Source of the DNA: Halovivax gelatinilyticus
GTDB lineage: Archaea > Halobacteriota > Halobacteria > Halobacteriales > Natrialbaceae
Direction of reading: 5' to 3'
DNA: 64,000 nucleotides
Assembly (NCBI RefSeq): GCF_024300625.1
Contig: NZ_CP101322.1
Location: forward strand, 3,237,992 to 3,301,991
The translations under genes and the position numbers were made by a program. Shown in pieces: positions 1-8,045 of the stretch (position 1 is the first letter of the stretch; each line of letters starts with the position of its first letter). Under the pieces are notes generated by a model, which was given only the letters and a program-made list of their open reading frames with translations, had not been told where the DNA came from and did no database searches.

Positions 1-225
1 GGTCTTCGTTCCGACGAGTACGTCGTCGCCGATCGTGGTTCCCTCGCGGACGAGAACGTCGTGTCCGGTACGGAAATTCCGACCGATCGTGACGTCACCG
101 TAGATGATGCTGCCGGCTCTAATCGTACACGCGTCGCCGAGACGGGTCGGCTCATCGAACTCGCCGTAGCCGATCGTCACGTCGTCGTCGATCGAACAAT
201 CGCTACCGTCGACGACCCGCGTCAT
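1..225 (-). CDS. Hexapeptide-repeat (left-handed beta-helix) acyltransferase, C-terminal part outside the window
   Basis: The gene reads leftwards off the window, so only the first 75 residues are seen. They contain the imperfect hexapeptide pattern of left-handed beta-helix acetyltransferases (for example VTIGYG, IIYGDVTIG, TTIGDDVLVG). The His in the FRTGHDVLV stretch resembles the active-site region of sugar O- and N-acetyltransferases. Such enzymes usually acetylate nucleotide sugars or surface glycans from acetyl-CoA, but the acceptor cannot be told. The ATG at 225 is chosen because an AT-rich TATA-like element lies 35-40 bases upstream and no hexapeptide pattern precedes it. A polysaccharide or glycosylation role would fit the DUF1616 gene nearby, but this is inference. 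Confidence 0.8.
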   Translation of the reverse strand, partial: MTRVVDGSDCSIDDDVTIGYGEFDEPTRLGDACTIRAGSIIYGDVTIGRNFRTGHDVLVREGTTIGDDVLVGTKT

Positions 226-600
226 GTCGATACACCCGTGTTGGATCGTACAGGATGGTTATATTTCATGATCGACTGCACAACTCGGTTGCAATCAGGC
301 GAAACCAACCGGTAATCACGCTTTGTTATCCCGCACTTGCACGACCGGTAGCCTTGCGCTACGAACGATACCGGTTACGGTTCGAGGTCAGCCGTTCGGA
401 GGGATCTAGCGGCCGGATTCGGACGATTCAGGGTACGACATTTCGAAGTTACTGTCCGTCACGCGGCGAAACTGGTACAATCACCTTTCGCGGGGGTAGC
501 CGACTGATAGTAAAGCCACTCTCCATCCCAGAAAGTGGCGTGAGGTATCCGATTCGCACCGTTACGGCCCAAACCGAGACGAACGATGGAGGCCCCACGG
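226..600. other. Intergenic region between divergent genes
   Basis: I see no credible gene here. Open frames on both strands lack the acidic composition of the neighbouring proteins. The left end carries the TATA-like element of the acyltransferase. The right end holds the leader of the DUF7344 gene, including GGAGG at 588-592. Confidence 0.6.
258..266 (-). promoter_or_regulatory. TATA-like element for the acyltransferase
   Basis: On the minus strand this reads AAATATAAC, about 35-40 bases before the ATG at 225. The expected transcript would have a leader of roughly ten bases. It is called from composition and spacing only. Confidence 0.45.
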
Positions 601-1110
601 ATGGCTGAAGCCGAGCTCACCAGAGCGAAGCTATTCGACGTGTTCAGTAACGCACGCCGCCGTATGGCGGTTCGGTTCCTCACGGAACAAAACGGCACGT
701 GCGATCTGACGCCGCTCGTCGAGTACGTCGCGGCCGAGGAAAACGACGTCACGAGAGACGACGTCACGCGAGCTCAGCGCCGACGTGTGTACATCTCCCT
801 CTACCAGACTCACCTCCCGATGCTCGACGAACACGAAATAATCGAGTGGGAGCCAGAAGCCCATCGGATCGAGCTATTGATGGACGAACATCGGTTTGAA
901 CCGTATCTCGCGAGCGACCTCGATGACGACCGCGAGTGGTACCGCGCCTACTCCGCACTTTCACTGTGTGGACTCGTCGGGCTGGCTGTCGTCTTCGTCG
1001 TCTCCGGCTCGATTTCCACGTCGCTCGCACCGATTCTCGCCGTCGTGCTCGCAACCTTGTTTTTGACCCTCGCGGTCGTCCACCGCCTCTCACGTGATGG
1101 GTGGCGGTGA
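601..1110 (+). CDS. DUF7344 winged-helix protein with two C-terminal membrane segments
   Basis: The protein has 169 residues. Residues 1-95 match the haloarchaeal DUF7344 pattern: an N-terminal LFDVFSNARRRMAVRFL helix, a middle region ending in RRRVYISLYQTHLPML, then a short acidic wing. This is a winged-helix fold expected to bind DNA. Residues 120-165 form two hydrophobic segments, so the protein is probably anchored in the membrane with its DNA-binding head in the cytoplasm. An ATG also exists at 586, but GGAGG at 588-592 sits eight bases before the ATG at 601, which makes 601 the likely start. A paralogue lies at 4697. The target genes are unknown. Confidence 0.85.
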   Translation: MAEAELTRAKLFDVFSNARRRMAVRFLTEQNGTCDLTPLVEYVAAEENDVTRDDVTRAQRRRVYISLYQTHLPMLDEHEIIEWEPEAHRIELLMDEHRFEPYLASDLDDDREWYRAYSALSLCGLVGLAVVFVVSGSISTSLAPILAVVLATLFLTLAVVHRLSRDGWR

Positions 1111-1483
1111 CGCGAGCTCCGGCGGCTACTAACCGGTGTGCATTACTGCCACGTCGACGAGACGGTGCGTAACGGGGTCAGTATCGCGACCTCAGAGACG
1201 TACTGGGATAGGTGACCTTCGAGCGGAACCCGAACCGACGCTGACGACGTGCGACCGCTCGTGGCGCCCAATGGTTTCGGCTCGTTACTCGGTAGTTCGT
1301 TCAGAACGTACTGTCAGTGACTCGTAGCGAGGACTCTCTGCATAAGTGGTCTGAGTTCCTGTTCGGCGGTTCGACCGCCGATAGAGGGTTTCGTTAGGAT
1401 CGGGTCCCCATAGGATCGAGTTTTTCGCTAGAATCGAGGGTCCAGATGGAACCCACGACGAGATCGGCGGGTACGAACCGCGA
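1111..1483. other. Convergent intergenic region
   Basis: This lies between the 3' ends of the DUF7344 and DUF1616 genes. I see no supported gene, tRNA or repeat. No strong hairpin followed by a T-tract was found. Confidence 0.55.
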
Positions 1484-2518
1484 TCAATCGACGACGATCG
1501 TTCCGTCGTCGTCGGGATCTTCGGTGAGTGTGATCCAGAAGTAAAGCGACTGATCGGCGTTGTCCAGCGTCGGTTCGTCCGGTACGACGCCGTCGTCGGT
1601 TTCGTAGAGCAACACGACGATTCGCACCGGTTCGTCGAGCGGAGCTTGCGGAGCGATCGTCGCATCTTCGATACTCGAACTCGATGGATCGACCTGGTAC
1701 TCGAGTCTCGTCGATTCGGTTCGATCGATTACCTCCCCGTCGTCTACCGTCTGTTGCTGGATAACGGCGGTGTACGGGCGCGTTTCGTCGTGGTTGTTCG
1801 TTACTTCGACGCCGACTGACACCGATCCGTTCGGTTCGATAGCCGCCGGAATCGCACCGATTTCGTATTCTCCGTCGGAGTCCTCGCCGTACAGGGCGAT
1901 TTCCGTGTAGGATGCGGCGGCGGGTGGCGAGGCGATGGCGAACAGAAGCACGCCGACCGAAAGAACGACCGCCCCGACGAGGACGCCAGCCGTGGCGGTA
2001 GCGTATCGCGCATCTTCGCCAGTCAAACGCCTGAACTGGTCAACCGGGCTGAGAACGAACCGGTCTGCGATCGGTACGCGACTCCTCCGCCACGCACCCG
2101 CTTGGGCGGCGACGACGGTTAGCCCTCCGATTGCCGTCGTCGCGGACGTCGCCGAGAGGTCGAATCCGACGAGGACGATCAGTGTCGAGACTACCGGTAA
2201 CAGGGCGATAGAAATGCCGAACGAGAGCCCCAATCGCTCGGCGAGATCGATCCCGCGGGCCTGTCTCGGTGTCTCACGCTGGGTCGGTCGTCTCTGGGCC
2301 GCCCCCGGGAACAGAATTGAGACGACGGCGTACCCCGGAAGGGCGAGCAAGAGCGGAACGGTGGCGGCGATCCGCAGCCGACTTCCCGGCGGGAGGGACG
2401 TGACGGCGTACCAGCACCCGACCGTGATCGCCGTACAGGCCAACAGATCGCCCGGATACGACCGTACTACACCGAGCCACGACCGATGCGTGGTTTCCGA
2501 ACTCATCGTCGTAGGCAT
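1484..2518 (-). CDS. DUF1616 membrane protein
   Basis: The protein has 344 residues. The N-terminal part has four to five hydrophobic helices (about residues 22-60, 95-150 and 175-200), including LLALPGYAVVSILFPG, which is typical of the DUF1616 family. Residues 205-344 form an acidic, beta-rich domain rich in Asn and Ser, expected outside the cell (SVGVEVTNNHDETRPYTAVIQQQ). Some haloarchaeal DUF1616 genes lie in surface-polysaccharide or S-layer glycosylation loci, and here an acyltransferase fragment is 1.3 kb away. No enzymatic activity can be read from the sequence. The start MPTT at 2518 is followed four codons later by another Met (2506), so either is possible. Confidence 0.85.
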   Translation of the reverse strand: MPTTMSSETTHRSWLGVVRSYPGDLLACTAITVGCWYAVTSLPPGSRLRIAATVPLLLALPGYAVVSILFPGAAQRRPTQRETPRQARGIDLAERLGLSFGISIALLPVVSTLIVLVGFDLSATSATTAIGGLTVVAAQAGAWRRSRVPIADRFVLSPVDQFRRLTGEDARYATATAGVLVGAVVLSVGVLLFAIASPPAAASYTEIALYGEDSDGEYEIGAIPAAIEPNGSVSVGVEVTNNHDETRPYTAVIQQQTVDDGEVIDRTESTRLEYQVDPSSSSIEDATIAPQAPLDEPVRIVVLLYETDDGVVPDEPTLDNADQSLYFWITLTEDPDDDGTIVVD

Positions 2519-2764
2519 CCGATCGAACGGGTACTCGATCGCGATGACTCGTTCACTCGACGTCGCTTCGTAGTCGATCCGCTATTCATGTGTCGCCGGA
2601 ACGTGTGGCCCCCAGGAGGTTTGTTACGACGGTATTACTTCCTCGCCAGCTTGATGATGCACAGCCGCTCTGCTGTAAGGCAGGGATGGTGGGACGGTTG
2701 CCCGTGACGTTCGATCGATTGAGCGGATTCCGAACGATCCGACAGGTAACCAGCGTCAGCTCTC

Positions 2765-3040
2765 TCAGACCGAGACGTACTGAGATTCCCACTGCCGGCG
2801 ACGTTCGATGGTTTCTCTCCCTTCGTCACTGATAGAGTAGTAGTTGGTCCGTCTGTCGAGCTGGCCTTTCTCGACCAGTGCTTTGTTCACGAGCGTATCG
2901 AGATTCGGGTAGAGCCTACCGTGGTTGATCTCCGCCTCATAGTACTCTTCTACCTCGTCTTTTACCGTCTGTCCGGACGGTTGGTCTGCACCCGCGATGA
3001 CGTACAACAGGTCACGCTGGAAGCCGGTCAGATCGTACAT
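2765..3040 (-). CDS. PadR-family transcriptional regulator
   Basis: The protein has 91 residues, the usual size of single-domain PadR regulators. The winged helix runs from FQRDLLYVIAGAD (helix 1) through HGRLYPNLDTLVNKALVEKG, which contains the recognition helix and the family pattern G.LYP.L..L...GL. It ends with the wing RRTNYYSISDEGRE. PadR proteins bind operators as dimers and commonly repress a transporter or membrane-protein gene. No neighbour stands out as the target. A TATA-like TTTATC element 20-27 bases upstream suggests a leaderless transcript. Confidence 0.92.
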   Translation of the reverse strand: MYDLTGFQRDLLYVIAGADQPSGQTVKDEVEEYYEAEINHGRLYPNLDTLVNKALVEKGQLDRRTNYYSISDEGRETIERRRQWESQYVSV

Positions 3041-3058
3041 TGTTCACTCTCACTGAGC

Positions 3059-3067
3059 GTTTTATCG
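3059..3067 (-). promoter_or_regulatory. TATA-like element for the PadR gene
   Basis: The minus strand reads CGATAAAAC, centred about 23 bases before the ATG at 3040. This is the spacing expected for a leaderless haloarchaeal gene. Confidence 0.5.
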
Positions 3068-3365
3068 TGTGGCGGTTTGTTATTCACCGCATACGCACGG
3101 TAGTGGTCTGTTCGACGGTGGACTGAGAGCAACCCCGCCGAACGCTCTGATTCGGACGAACCGGCGGTAGTTGTCAACAAACTGATGATGTCTCTACTGT
3201 TCGATCGGTCCACGAACGTCGATTTCCGAGAAGTACATCGAAGGCGTACTGCAATATAGTCGATCGTCCGTCACGAAGTCCTTTCGCAGTGTCCGAATGG
3301 CGATCACTGCACGCGTTTCTCGATCTCCCATCCACGTCGACGCCGAACGTCTCTTCGACGCGGTA
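3068..3365. other. Intergenic region between the PadR gene and the winged-helix gene
   Basis: About 300 bases contain only open frames of unnatural composition. I see no gene, repeat array or RNA. The region holds the 3' flank of the winged-helix gene and the upstream DNA of the PadR gene. Confidence 0.5.
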
Positions 3366-3716
3366 CTACTGGGTCGTTCGCGCGATTGAAACCGCAATTC
3401 CGTCCGTATCGAACGAAATCGAGAGCTCCTCAACCGTGGCCCGATAGGCAGTGGTGTGAGAGCCGCCGGCGTCGAACCGGATACACTCTTCGATCAGATC
3501 GCTCGCGAGCAAGTCATTGATCCGCCTGTAAACGGTGGCTGACGAGCTATCGGTCCGCTCGGTTAGTTCCTTCGCGGTACGCGGGCCCTCCTGGGTCGCG
3601 ACGAGGATAGTGCGAGAGCACTCGTTACCGAGGACGTCGAGTTGCTTCGCTGGGTTATCACTCACTTCGACTGTTCTGTCGGACGTTCTACCGGTTTGGC
3701 TGAATTCGCTAGACAT
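3366..3716 (-). CDS. Winged-helix DNA-binding protein (ArsR-like)
   Basis: The protein has 116 residues. After a disordered 20-residue start, residues 25-95 form a winged helix: LDVLGNECSRTILVAT (helix 1), GPRTAKELTERTD (helix 2), SSATVYRRINDLLASDLIEE (recognition helix) and a beta wing with a His-Thr-Thr turn. This layout is common in haloarchaeal regulators that sit beside signalling or transport genes. No ligand-binding domain is present, so it may act alone or dock with another sensor. There is no clear Shine-Dalgarno sequence or TATA box immediately upstream. The effector is unknown. Confidence 0.8.
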   Translation of the reverse strand: MSSEFSQTGRTSDRTVEVSDNPAKQLDVLGNECSRTILVATQEGPRTAKELTERTDSSSATVYRRINDLLASDLIEECIRFDAGGSHTTAYRATVEELSISFDTDGIAVSIARTTQ

Positions 3717-4256
3717 CGGTTCGGGGGGTGGGTGTCGGGTGTCGTTTCAGCACCGACGGGTGCGTTCGGGACAGTGTGACGCTCGGTCTCGACTGATGAA
3801 CCATCTACGCTACACGTTCTCGAAGGGTATACTTGATAACGGACAACGTTCCACGACAAAACTTGAAACTAATATTTCGAAATACGGTATTATGGCCGTA
3901 AATCTCCCATTTCCGGGAGAGTCCCGGACGAGTATTAGGGTCGATTGCGAAGTAAATTGCCTGAAGTGGCGTTAACTGACCGACGTTCTCACTCGTTGGT
4001 CGATCAATAGCGAACGGCTTTGACGCCCCTCTCACGCCCTCTACTGTCTGATCTCGCCATTTTTCGACCGTAATGGCGTGATACAGCGCCAGATCCGATG
4101 AACGGACTGGCGACTTTATTCGGTCTCCGACGACTTGGTAGGCTGATGCCTGCCCGTGATCGGTTCGACGCCACGGAGACGTGGTTCGGAACGGAGGATC
4201 GGATAGGTACGGTGATCACGCACGTTGCGCTTGATCGCACGGTACGGTGATACATC
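3717..4256. other. Long intergenic region, AT-rich in the middle
   Basis: No open frame of normal haloarchaeal composition was found in 540 bases. The part from about 3830 to 3970 is noticeably AT-rich and holds several inverted repeats, listed separately. The right end has an 11-base direct repeat, GGTACGGTGAT, at 4206-4216 and 4241-4251; the second copy includes the likely ribosome site of the next gene. Confidence 0.6.
3873..3920. promoter_or_regulatory. Cluster of three inverted repeats in an AT-rich patch
   Basis: Reading left to right there are three inverted repeats. First is a perfect 12-base palindrome TATTTCGAAATA at 3873-3884. Next are five-base arms TACGG/CCGTA over an eight-base spacer (3883-3900). 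Last are six-base arms TCTCCC/GGGAGA over a six-base spacer (3903-3920). They overlap or abut within 48 bases of a gene-free region. They may be an operator cluster or a small structured RNA; no function is shown. Confidence 0.4.
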
Positions 4257-4451
4257 ATGGATACGAACTCACGCAACTGGACCCCTATGGAATCGTCGTC
4301 GACCGGAACGCGCTGTCGAAAATGTGGGACGCACGTCACCCAGCAGTTCGCACGCGTCTTCGGTGATAACGGGGACATCGTCCACGGCTGTCCGTCGTGT
4401 ACAACGTACCGAGAGATGCAAGCAGGAGATCACCTGACCGGGCACAAGTGA
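4257..4451 (+). CDS. Small zinc-binding protein, DUF7563 type
   Basis: The protein has 64 residues. Residues 20-50 carry the pattern CRKCGTHVTQQFARVFGDN and then HGCPSC, giving two Cys-x-x-Cys pairs that should bind one zinc ion. This matches the small haloarchaeal DUF7563 family, whose function is unknown; small size and zinc knuckle suggest nucleic-acid or protein binding. GGTGA six to seven bases before the ATG at 4257 supports that start, although a second Met at 4287 lies nearer to the conserved core. Confidence 0.82.
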   Translation: MDTNSRNWTPMESSSTGTRCRKCGTHVTQQFARVFGDNGDIVHGCPSCTTYREMQAGDHLTGHK

Positions 4452-4578
4452 GCCCGTGTCAGTGGAAACCTGGCCTACGTTGACCTGTATCGGCGATCGA
4501 ATTTGATCCAGCAGTGACTGGTCTGGTGACGGTACAAATTTCCTTAGCGTCCAGATCGGTTCGTCTCGAGTAAATTCA

Positions 4579-4605
4579 CTACGTTAAAGAGTTACCCGAA
4601 CGTAG
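4579..4605. promoter_or_regulatory. Perfect seven-base inverted repeat upstream of the second DUF7344 gene
   Basis: CTACGTT at 4579-4585 and AACGTAG at 4599-4605 flank a 13-base spacer. A TATA-like TTACTAATG follows at about 4611-4619, and the gene starts at 4697. The position just before a TATA element suits an operator or activator site. The sequence alone cannot name the bound protein. Confidence 0.4.
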
Positions 4606-4696
4606 ACGTTGTTACTAATGCGCATTCGATTCGGGTCGGGGGCCAGTCTCGATTCTGTCCGAGCAGGTACGTCAAACGAACAGGTGAATCGGGACG

Positions 4697-5203
4697 ATGT
4701 TAGAACGTACTGAGAAAGAAACCGGGCTCGCTGAGAGCGACATCTTTCACATCCTCGGCAACGATAGACGTCGGGCGATCGTCTCCGAATTAGCGGCCAG
4801 ACCGGATACCGTCGAAGTGTCGACGATCGCGACCGCCGTAGCCACTCGTGAAGCCGACTCGGAGGAGGACGTACCGAACAATCTCTACAAAAGCGTCTAT
4901 GTCTCACTCCAACAGACTCACCTACCGCAACTCGAATCGGACGAGGTGATCTCGTACGATCCGGACGAGAAAACGATCCGGCACGGGCCACAGTTCGACC
5001 ACGTTCGAACGTACCTGTCGAGAACGGACCACTCCGGCGATCGAATGGTCGTACTCTCGTTGGCGGTCGCTATCACGGGGCTTCTCACGATCGTGCTGAG
5101 TGGAATCGGTGTTCCGATTTTCGACAGCGTCGAACCCGTCGTCTGGGGCACCCTCTCACTTCTGATCGTCTCACTGGGTTGTCTGTACCAGCTATTCGCT
5201 TGA
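4697..5203 (+). CDS. DUF7344 winged-helix protein with membrane tail
   Basis: The protein has 168 residues and is a paralogue of the protein at 601. It shares the core IFHILGNDRRRAIVSEL, the segment VYVSLQQTHLPQLESDEVI and the length. Residues 118-166 form two hydrophobic helices ending at the C-terminus. The head should be a winged-helix DNA-binding domain kept at the membrane. A weak AGGTGA lies about 11 bases before the start. The last 12 bases overlap the 3' end of the convergent HTH gene. The stimulus and targets are unknown. Confidence 0.85.
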   Translation: MLERTEKETGLAESDIFHILGNDRRRAIVSELAARPDTVEVSTIATAVATREADSEEDVPNNLYKSVYVSLQQTHLPQLESDEVISYDPDEKTIRHGPQFDHVRTYLSRTDHSGDRMVVLSLAVAITGLLTIVLSGIGVPIFDSVEPVVWGTLSLLIVSLGCLYQLFA

Positions 5204-5680
5204 TCGCGTTTCTTCGCTCCGTTCGCCGAATCGATCCGAGGACGGGTTCGGGTCCGGACGGGCAGAGCGTGAGGCGGCCGGCTCGTTCCCGGGCCGGCAA
5301 ATGAGGTTCTCTCGACCGAGGCGGAGTTTGATGATGTCTTCGTTGGATTCGAGGTCCGCGAGAAGCCGGCTCACTTTCGCTTTGGACCACTCTACCGAAT
5401 CGACGATTTCGGTCTGTTTCATGCGACCGCCATTGGCGTCGACGAGTTCGAGGACGCGTTCACGATCGGTCAAAATTGGTTGATCGGCCCTCGAAAATGA
5501 TTGTTCGTGGGCCGTATCCTGTGGCGACGATTGCCTGGTTCGTAACACGAGCGCGGCGATCAGGATGACGACGATCGCGGAAACCGCCACGACGATCGAA
5601 ACGTCGATCGTGTCGATCACAACGGGCGCGTCCGTCCGAACGCGTGCCGGTAGATTCCACTGGCTCAAAGGAGGTATCAT
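5192..5680 (-). CDS. Membrane-anchored helix-turn-helix regulator
   Basis: The protein has 162 residues. Residues 22-48 form one transmembrane helix (VSIVVAVSAIVVILIAALVL). A short linker leads to a winged helix at about 70-125: DRERVLELVDANGGRMKQTEIV, then WSKAKVSRLLADLESNEDI as recognition helix. The acidic C-terminal tail is probably disordered. Haloarchaea have many such TM-HTH proteins, and some sense surface or redox conditions, but no sensor domain is visible here. The minus-strand sequence AAAGGTGATC just before the ATG at 5680 is a plausible ribosome site. The gene is convergent with the DUF7344 gene. Confidence 0.85.
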   Translation of the reverse strand: MIPPLSQWNLPARVRTDAPVVIDTIDVSIVVAVSAIVVILIAALVLRTRQSSPQDTAHEQSFSRADQPILTDRERVLELVDANGGRMKQTEIVDSVEWSKAKVSRLLADLESNEDIIKLRLGRENLICRPGNEPAASRSARPDPNPSSDRFGERSEETRSSE

Positions 5681-5872
5681 GCGATCACCTTTCAGTCGCT
5701 GAATAACCCGACGTCACGCTCACACAGACAGCAGCCGGTAGTAAAGCACTTTTTCAGCGAGCTGTGTGATACAGCGTTGGCATTTTTTCAATCCGTTTGA
5801 CTCGTTTTCCGCTGCAGCCGATCGAGACGGCCCTTGCGGGAAGTATCAAGTACCGTTTTTCACCTTCGATAC

Positions 5873-6226
5873 CTACGTTCCAGGAACCCCGACCGCTTCG
5901 AAATCGGTGACACCCAGGAACGCGAGGATGTAGAGTACCACGAGTACCGAGATCCACGCGAGTAGTGTGATCCCCGCAGCCTGCACCCACCCACCCGGAT
6001 ACCGCCAGTTGACGACGGCGAGATACGATAGTAACACGAGCGCCGGACCGAGCAGCGGAATCCACCCGAAGAAGAATCCAACGACGGCCCAGACGACCGC
6101 ACCGACGAGCGCCGTGACGATCGCGTAGGTATAGTCTTCGACGTCGACGATGACTTTCGCTCCCACGTAAATTCCCAGCGCGCCGATCAGGAGACTGATG
6201 GCGAACACGATGAGTGATCCGATCAT
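5873..6226 (-). CDS. Four-helix membrane protein of unknown function
   Basis: The protein has 117 residues, nearly all hydrophobic, with four predicted helices (about 2-22, 33-55, 58-75 and 82-108). Glycines and aromatic residues lie between them (FFFGWIPLLGPAL, NWRYPGGW). No charged residues that would suggest transport or catalysis lie within the helices. GGAGG about 13 bases before the ATG and a TATA-like GATAACTAA further upstream support the start. I do not recognise a characterised family. Confidence 0.75.
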   Translation of the reverse strand: MIGSLIVFAISLLIGALGIYVGAKVIVDVEDYTYAIVTALVGAVVWAVVGFFFGWIPLLGPALVLLSYLAVVNWRYPGGWVQAAGITLLAWISVLVVLYILAFLGVTDFEAVGVPGT

Positions 6227-6494
6227 ACTGGAGCCGTTTCCTCCGACGGCGTTAGTTATCTTTCACGTACACGGACCGATTTTCGTCGGTCCGATTTCCT
6301 CCGATTTAGTCAGTTGCATCGGCTCTGGGCGCCAATACACAATGGGCGAATACCCGAAACGCCGGCTGAGAATCTAGCCATGCAGGTCCAGCACACCTGT
6401 GGATCGGACATCTAAAACTATGCAGCGGCGACCGAACTGTCGATCCTCTGATTATTCGGTACCTGACCGTAACGCGCCATAATTGTCGGCAGTA
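6227..6494. other. Upstream region of the amidohydrolase gene
   Basis: This gene-free stretch separates two divergent genes. Its left end carries the ribosome site and TATA-like element of the membrane-protein gene at 6226. Nothing else is supported until the inverted repeat and TATA box at 6495-6521. Confidence 0.5.
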
Positions 6495-6521
6495 GACGGT
6501 TACGACCGTCAGTGTATATAT
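6495..6521 (+). promoter_or_regulatory. Inverted repeat directly before a TATA box
   Basis: GACGGT at 6495-6500 and ACCGTC at 6505-6510 form a perfect six-base inverted repeat over a four-base spacer. TATATAT begins at 6514, only four bases after the repeat, so a bound repressor would block TBP/TFB. The start codon at 6616 leaves an unusually long leader of about 75 bases for this kind of genome. Confidence 0.55.
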
Positions 6522-6615
6522 GCGAATTCGACGGTGCGGACGGATACTCGTTTCCGTCAACGGGCCGGCGGACGTCTTCCGAAGCTACTTTGCCGGGGCG
6601 ACGAAACTCGATGTG

Positions 6616-7980
6616 ATGACTGTCGACCTCGTCGTAAAACACGCTACGGTCGTGACGCCGGACGGCAAGGTTCCGGATGCCGGAATCGCGATCGACGACG
6701 GAACGATCGTGAGCCTCGGCCGGTCTGGGCAGCTTCCCGATGCCGAACGCACCATTGACGCGAACGGGTCCGTCGTCGTCCCGGGCGTAATCGACACCCA
6801 CATCCACAATCGCGAGCCAGGTCTCGAGTACAAAGGAGATTGGGAGTCGGCGACTCGTGCCGCCGCAGCGGGCGGGGTGACGACCGTCGTCGGGATGCCG
6901 AACACCGATCCCGTGATCGACCGGCCCGAAGCGCTCGAACTCAAGTTCGAGCGGGGCGAGGCGGCCGCCCACGTAGACTTTCAGAGCTACGCCGTCGTTA
7001 CGTCCGAGAACGTCGACAGAATCCCCGCCCTCGATGCTGCCGGCGCACTCGGATTCAAGATTTTCCTCGGCTCTACGGTCGGCGACGTTCCGGCACCCAC
7101 CGACGGCGAGATTCTAGACGCGATGACGGCGATCCGGGAGACCGGAAAGCGACTCGGCTTTCACGAGGAAAACGGCGAAATCATCGATCACTACGAGCGG
7201 CAGTACAGGGCCGCCGGAAAAAACAGGCCAATCGATCATGCTCACTCCCGTCCGGTACTTGCCGAGCGCGAGGCTGTCGAGCGAATGATCACCTTCGCGT
7301 CGGATCGTGACGTTCCAATACACATGTTCCACGTCTCTTCCGGCGACGCGGCGGATGCGGTCGCTCGCGGGAAAGAACGTGGCGTGGACGTGACGGCCGA
7401 AACGGCGCCGCACTATCTCTGGTTTACCGAATCCGTTCTGGAGGAGAAAGGAAACGTTGCACGCGTCCAGCCCCCGATTCGATCGACCGACCAGCACGAG
7501 CGCCTCTGGGAACAGTTTTCGGCGGGCGTCATCGATTGCATCGCGACCGATCACGCTCCGCACACTGACGAAGAGAAACTGGTCGACGATCCGTTCGGTG
7601 ACACCTGGGCCGCTATCTCCGGCTTCGTCGGTCTCGAAACGCAAGTGCCGGCGATGTTGACCTTCGTCGACGAAGGTCGCCTGGAACTCGAAGAGTGGGT
7701 TTATCACCACTCGACCCGACCCGCTCAGGTCTGGGGGATGTATCCGCAGAAAGGCTCGCTCAGGATCGGCACAGACGCGGACCTCACAATCGTCGATACG
7801 GACGAGGCGTGGACGCTAGAGGACCGTCACGCGCTTCACTCGAAAAACACCGTCACCCCGTTCGAAGGGGAGTCCTTCGTCGGCCGTGCTCACACGACGA
7901 TCGTCCGCGGTCAGGTGGTTTACGAGGACGGACGCGTCACCGGCGAACCCGGCGACGGAACGCGCGTCGACGTCGATTGA
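6616..7980 (+). CDS. Dihydroorotase-family cyclic amidohydrolase
   Basis: The protein has 454 residues and belongs to the amidohydrolase superfamily that hydrolyses cyclic amides. Metal-site residues are visible: H62 and H64 (DTHIHNREPG), a probable carbamylated K148 (GFKIFLGS), H183, H239 (HMFHVSS) and D312 (IATDHAPHT). GVTTVVGMPNTDP and TPFEGESFVGRAHTTIVRG are shared with dihydroorotases and allantoinases. HEENGEII instead of the usual dihydroorotase H-C-E-D motif leans toward hydantoinase or allantoinase. The convergent neighbour is pyrD, the next pyrimidine step, which supports dihydroorotase. The ATG at 6520 would add 32 residues before the conserved beginning, so 6616 is preferred. Confidence 0.85.
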   Translation: MTVDLVVKHATVVTPDGKVPDAGIAIDDGTIVSLGRSGQLPDAERTIDANGSVVVPGVIDTHIHNREPGLEYKGDWESATRAAAAGGVTTVVGMPNTDPVIDRPEALELKFERGEAAAHVDFQSYAVVTSENVDRIPALDAAGALGFKIFLGSTVGDVPAPTDGEILDAMTAIRETGKRLGFHEENGEIIDHYERQYRAAGKNRPIDHAHSRPVLAEREAVERMITFASDRDVPIHMFHVSSGDAADAVARGKERGVDVTAETAPHYLWFTESVLEEKGNVARVQPPIRSTDQHERLWEQFSAGVIDCIATDHAPHTDEEKLVDDPFGDTWAAISGFVGLETQVPAMLTFVDEGRLELEEWVYHHSTRPAQVWGMYPQKGSLRIGTDADLTIVDTDEAWTLEDRHALHSKNTVTPFEGESFVGRAHTTIVRGQVVYEDGRVTGEPGDGTRVDVD

Positions 7981-8045
7981 ACCGGCCACTCCGGCTCGAA
8001 AGACCGTGCCGGTCCTCAAGTTTCACCAACATTCATACCAGACGG

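Noticed and set aside
6520-6615. 32-residue extension of the amidohydrolase
   Set aside because: The ATG at 6520 overlaps the TATA box itself, and the extra residues precede the usual family start.
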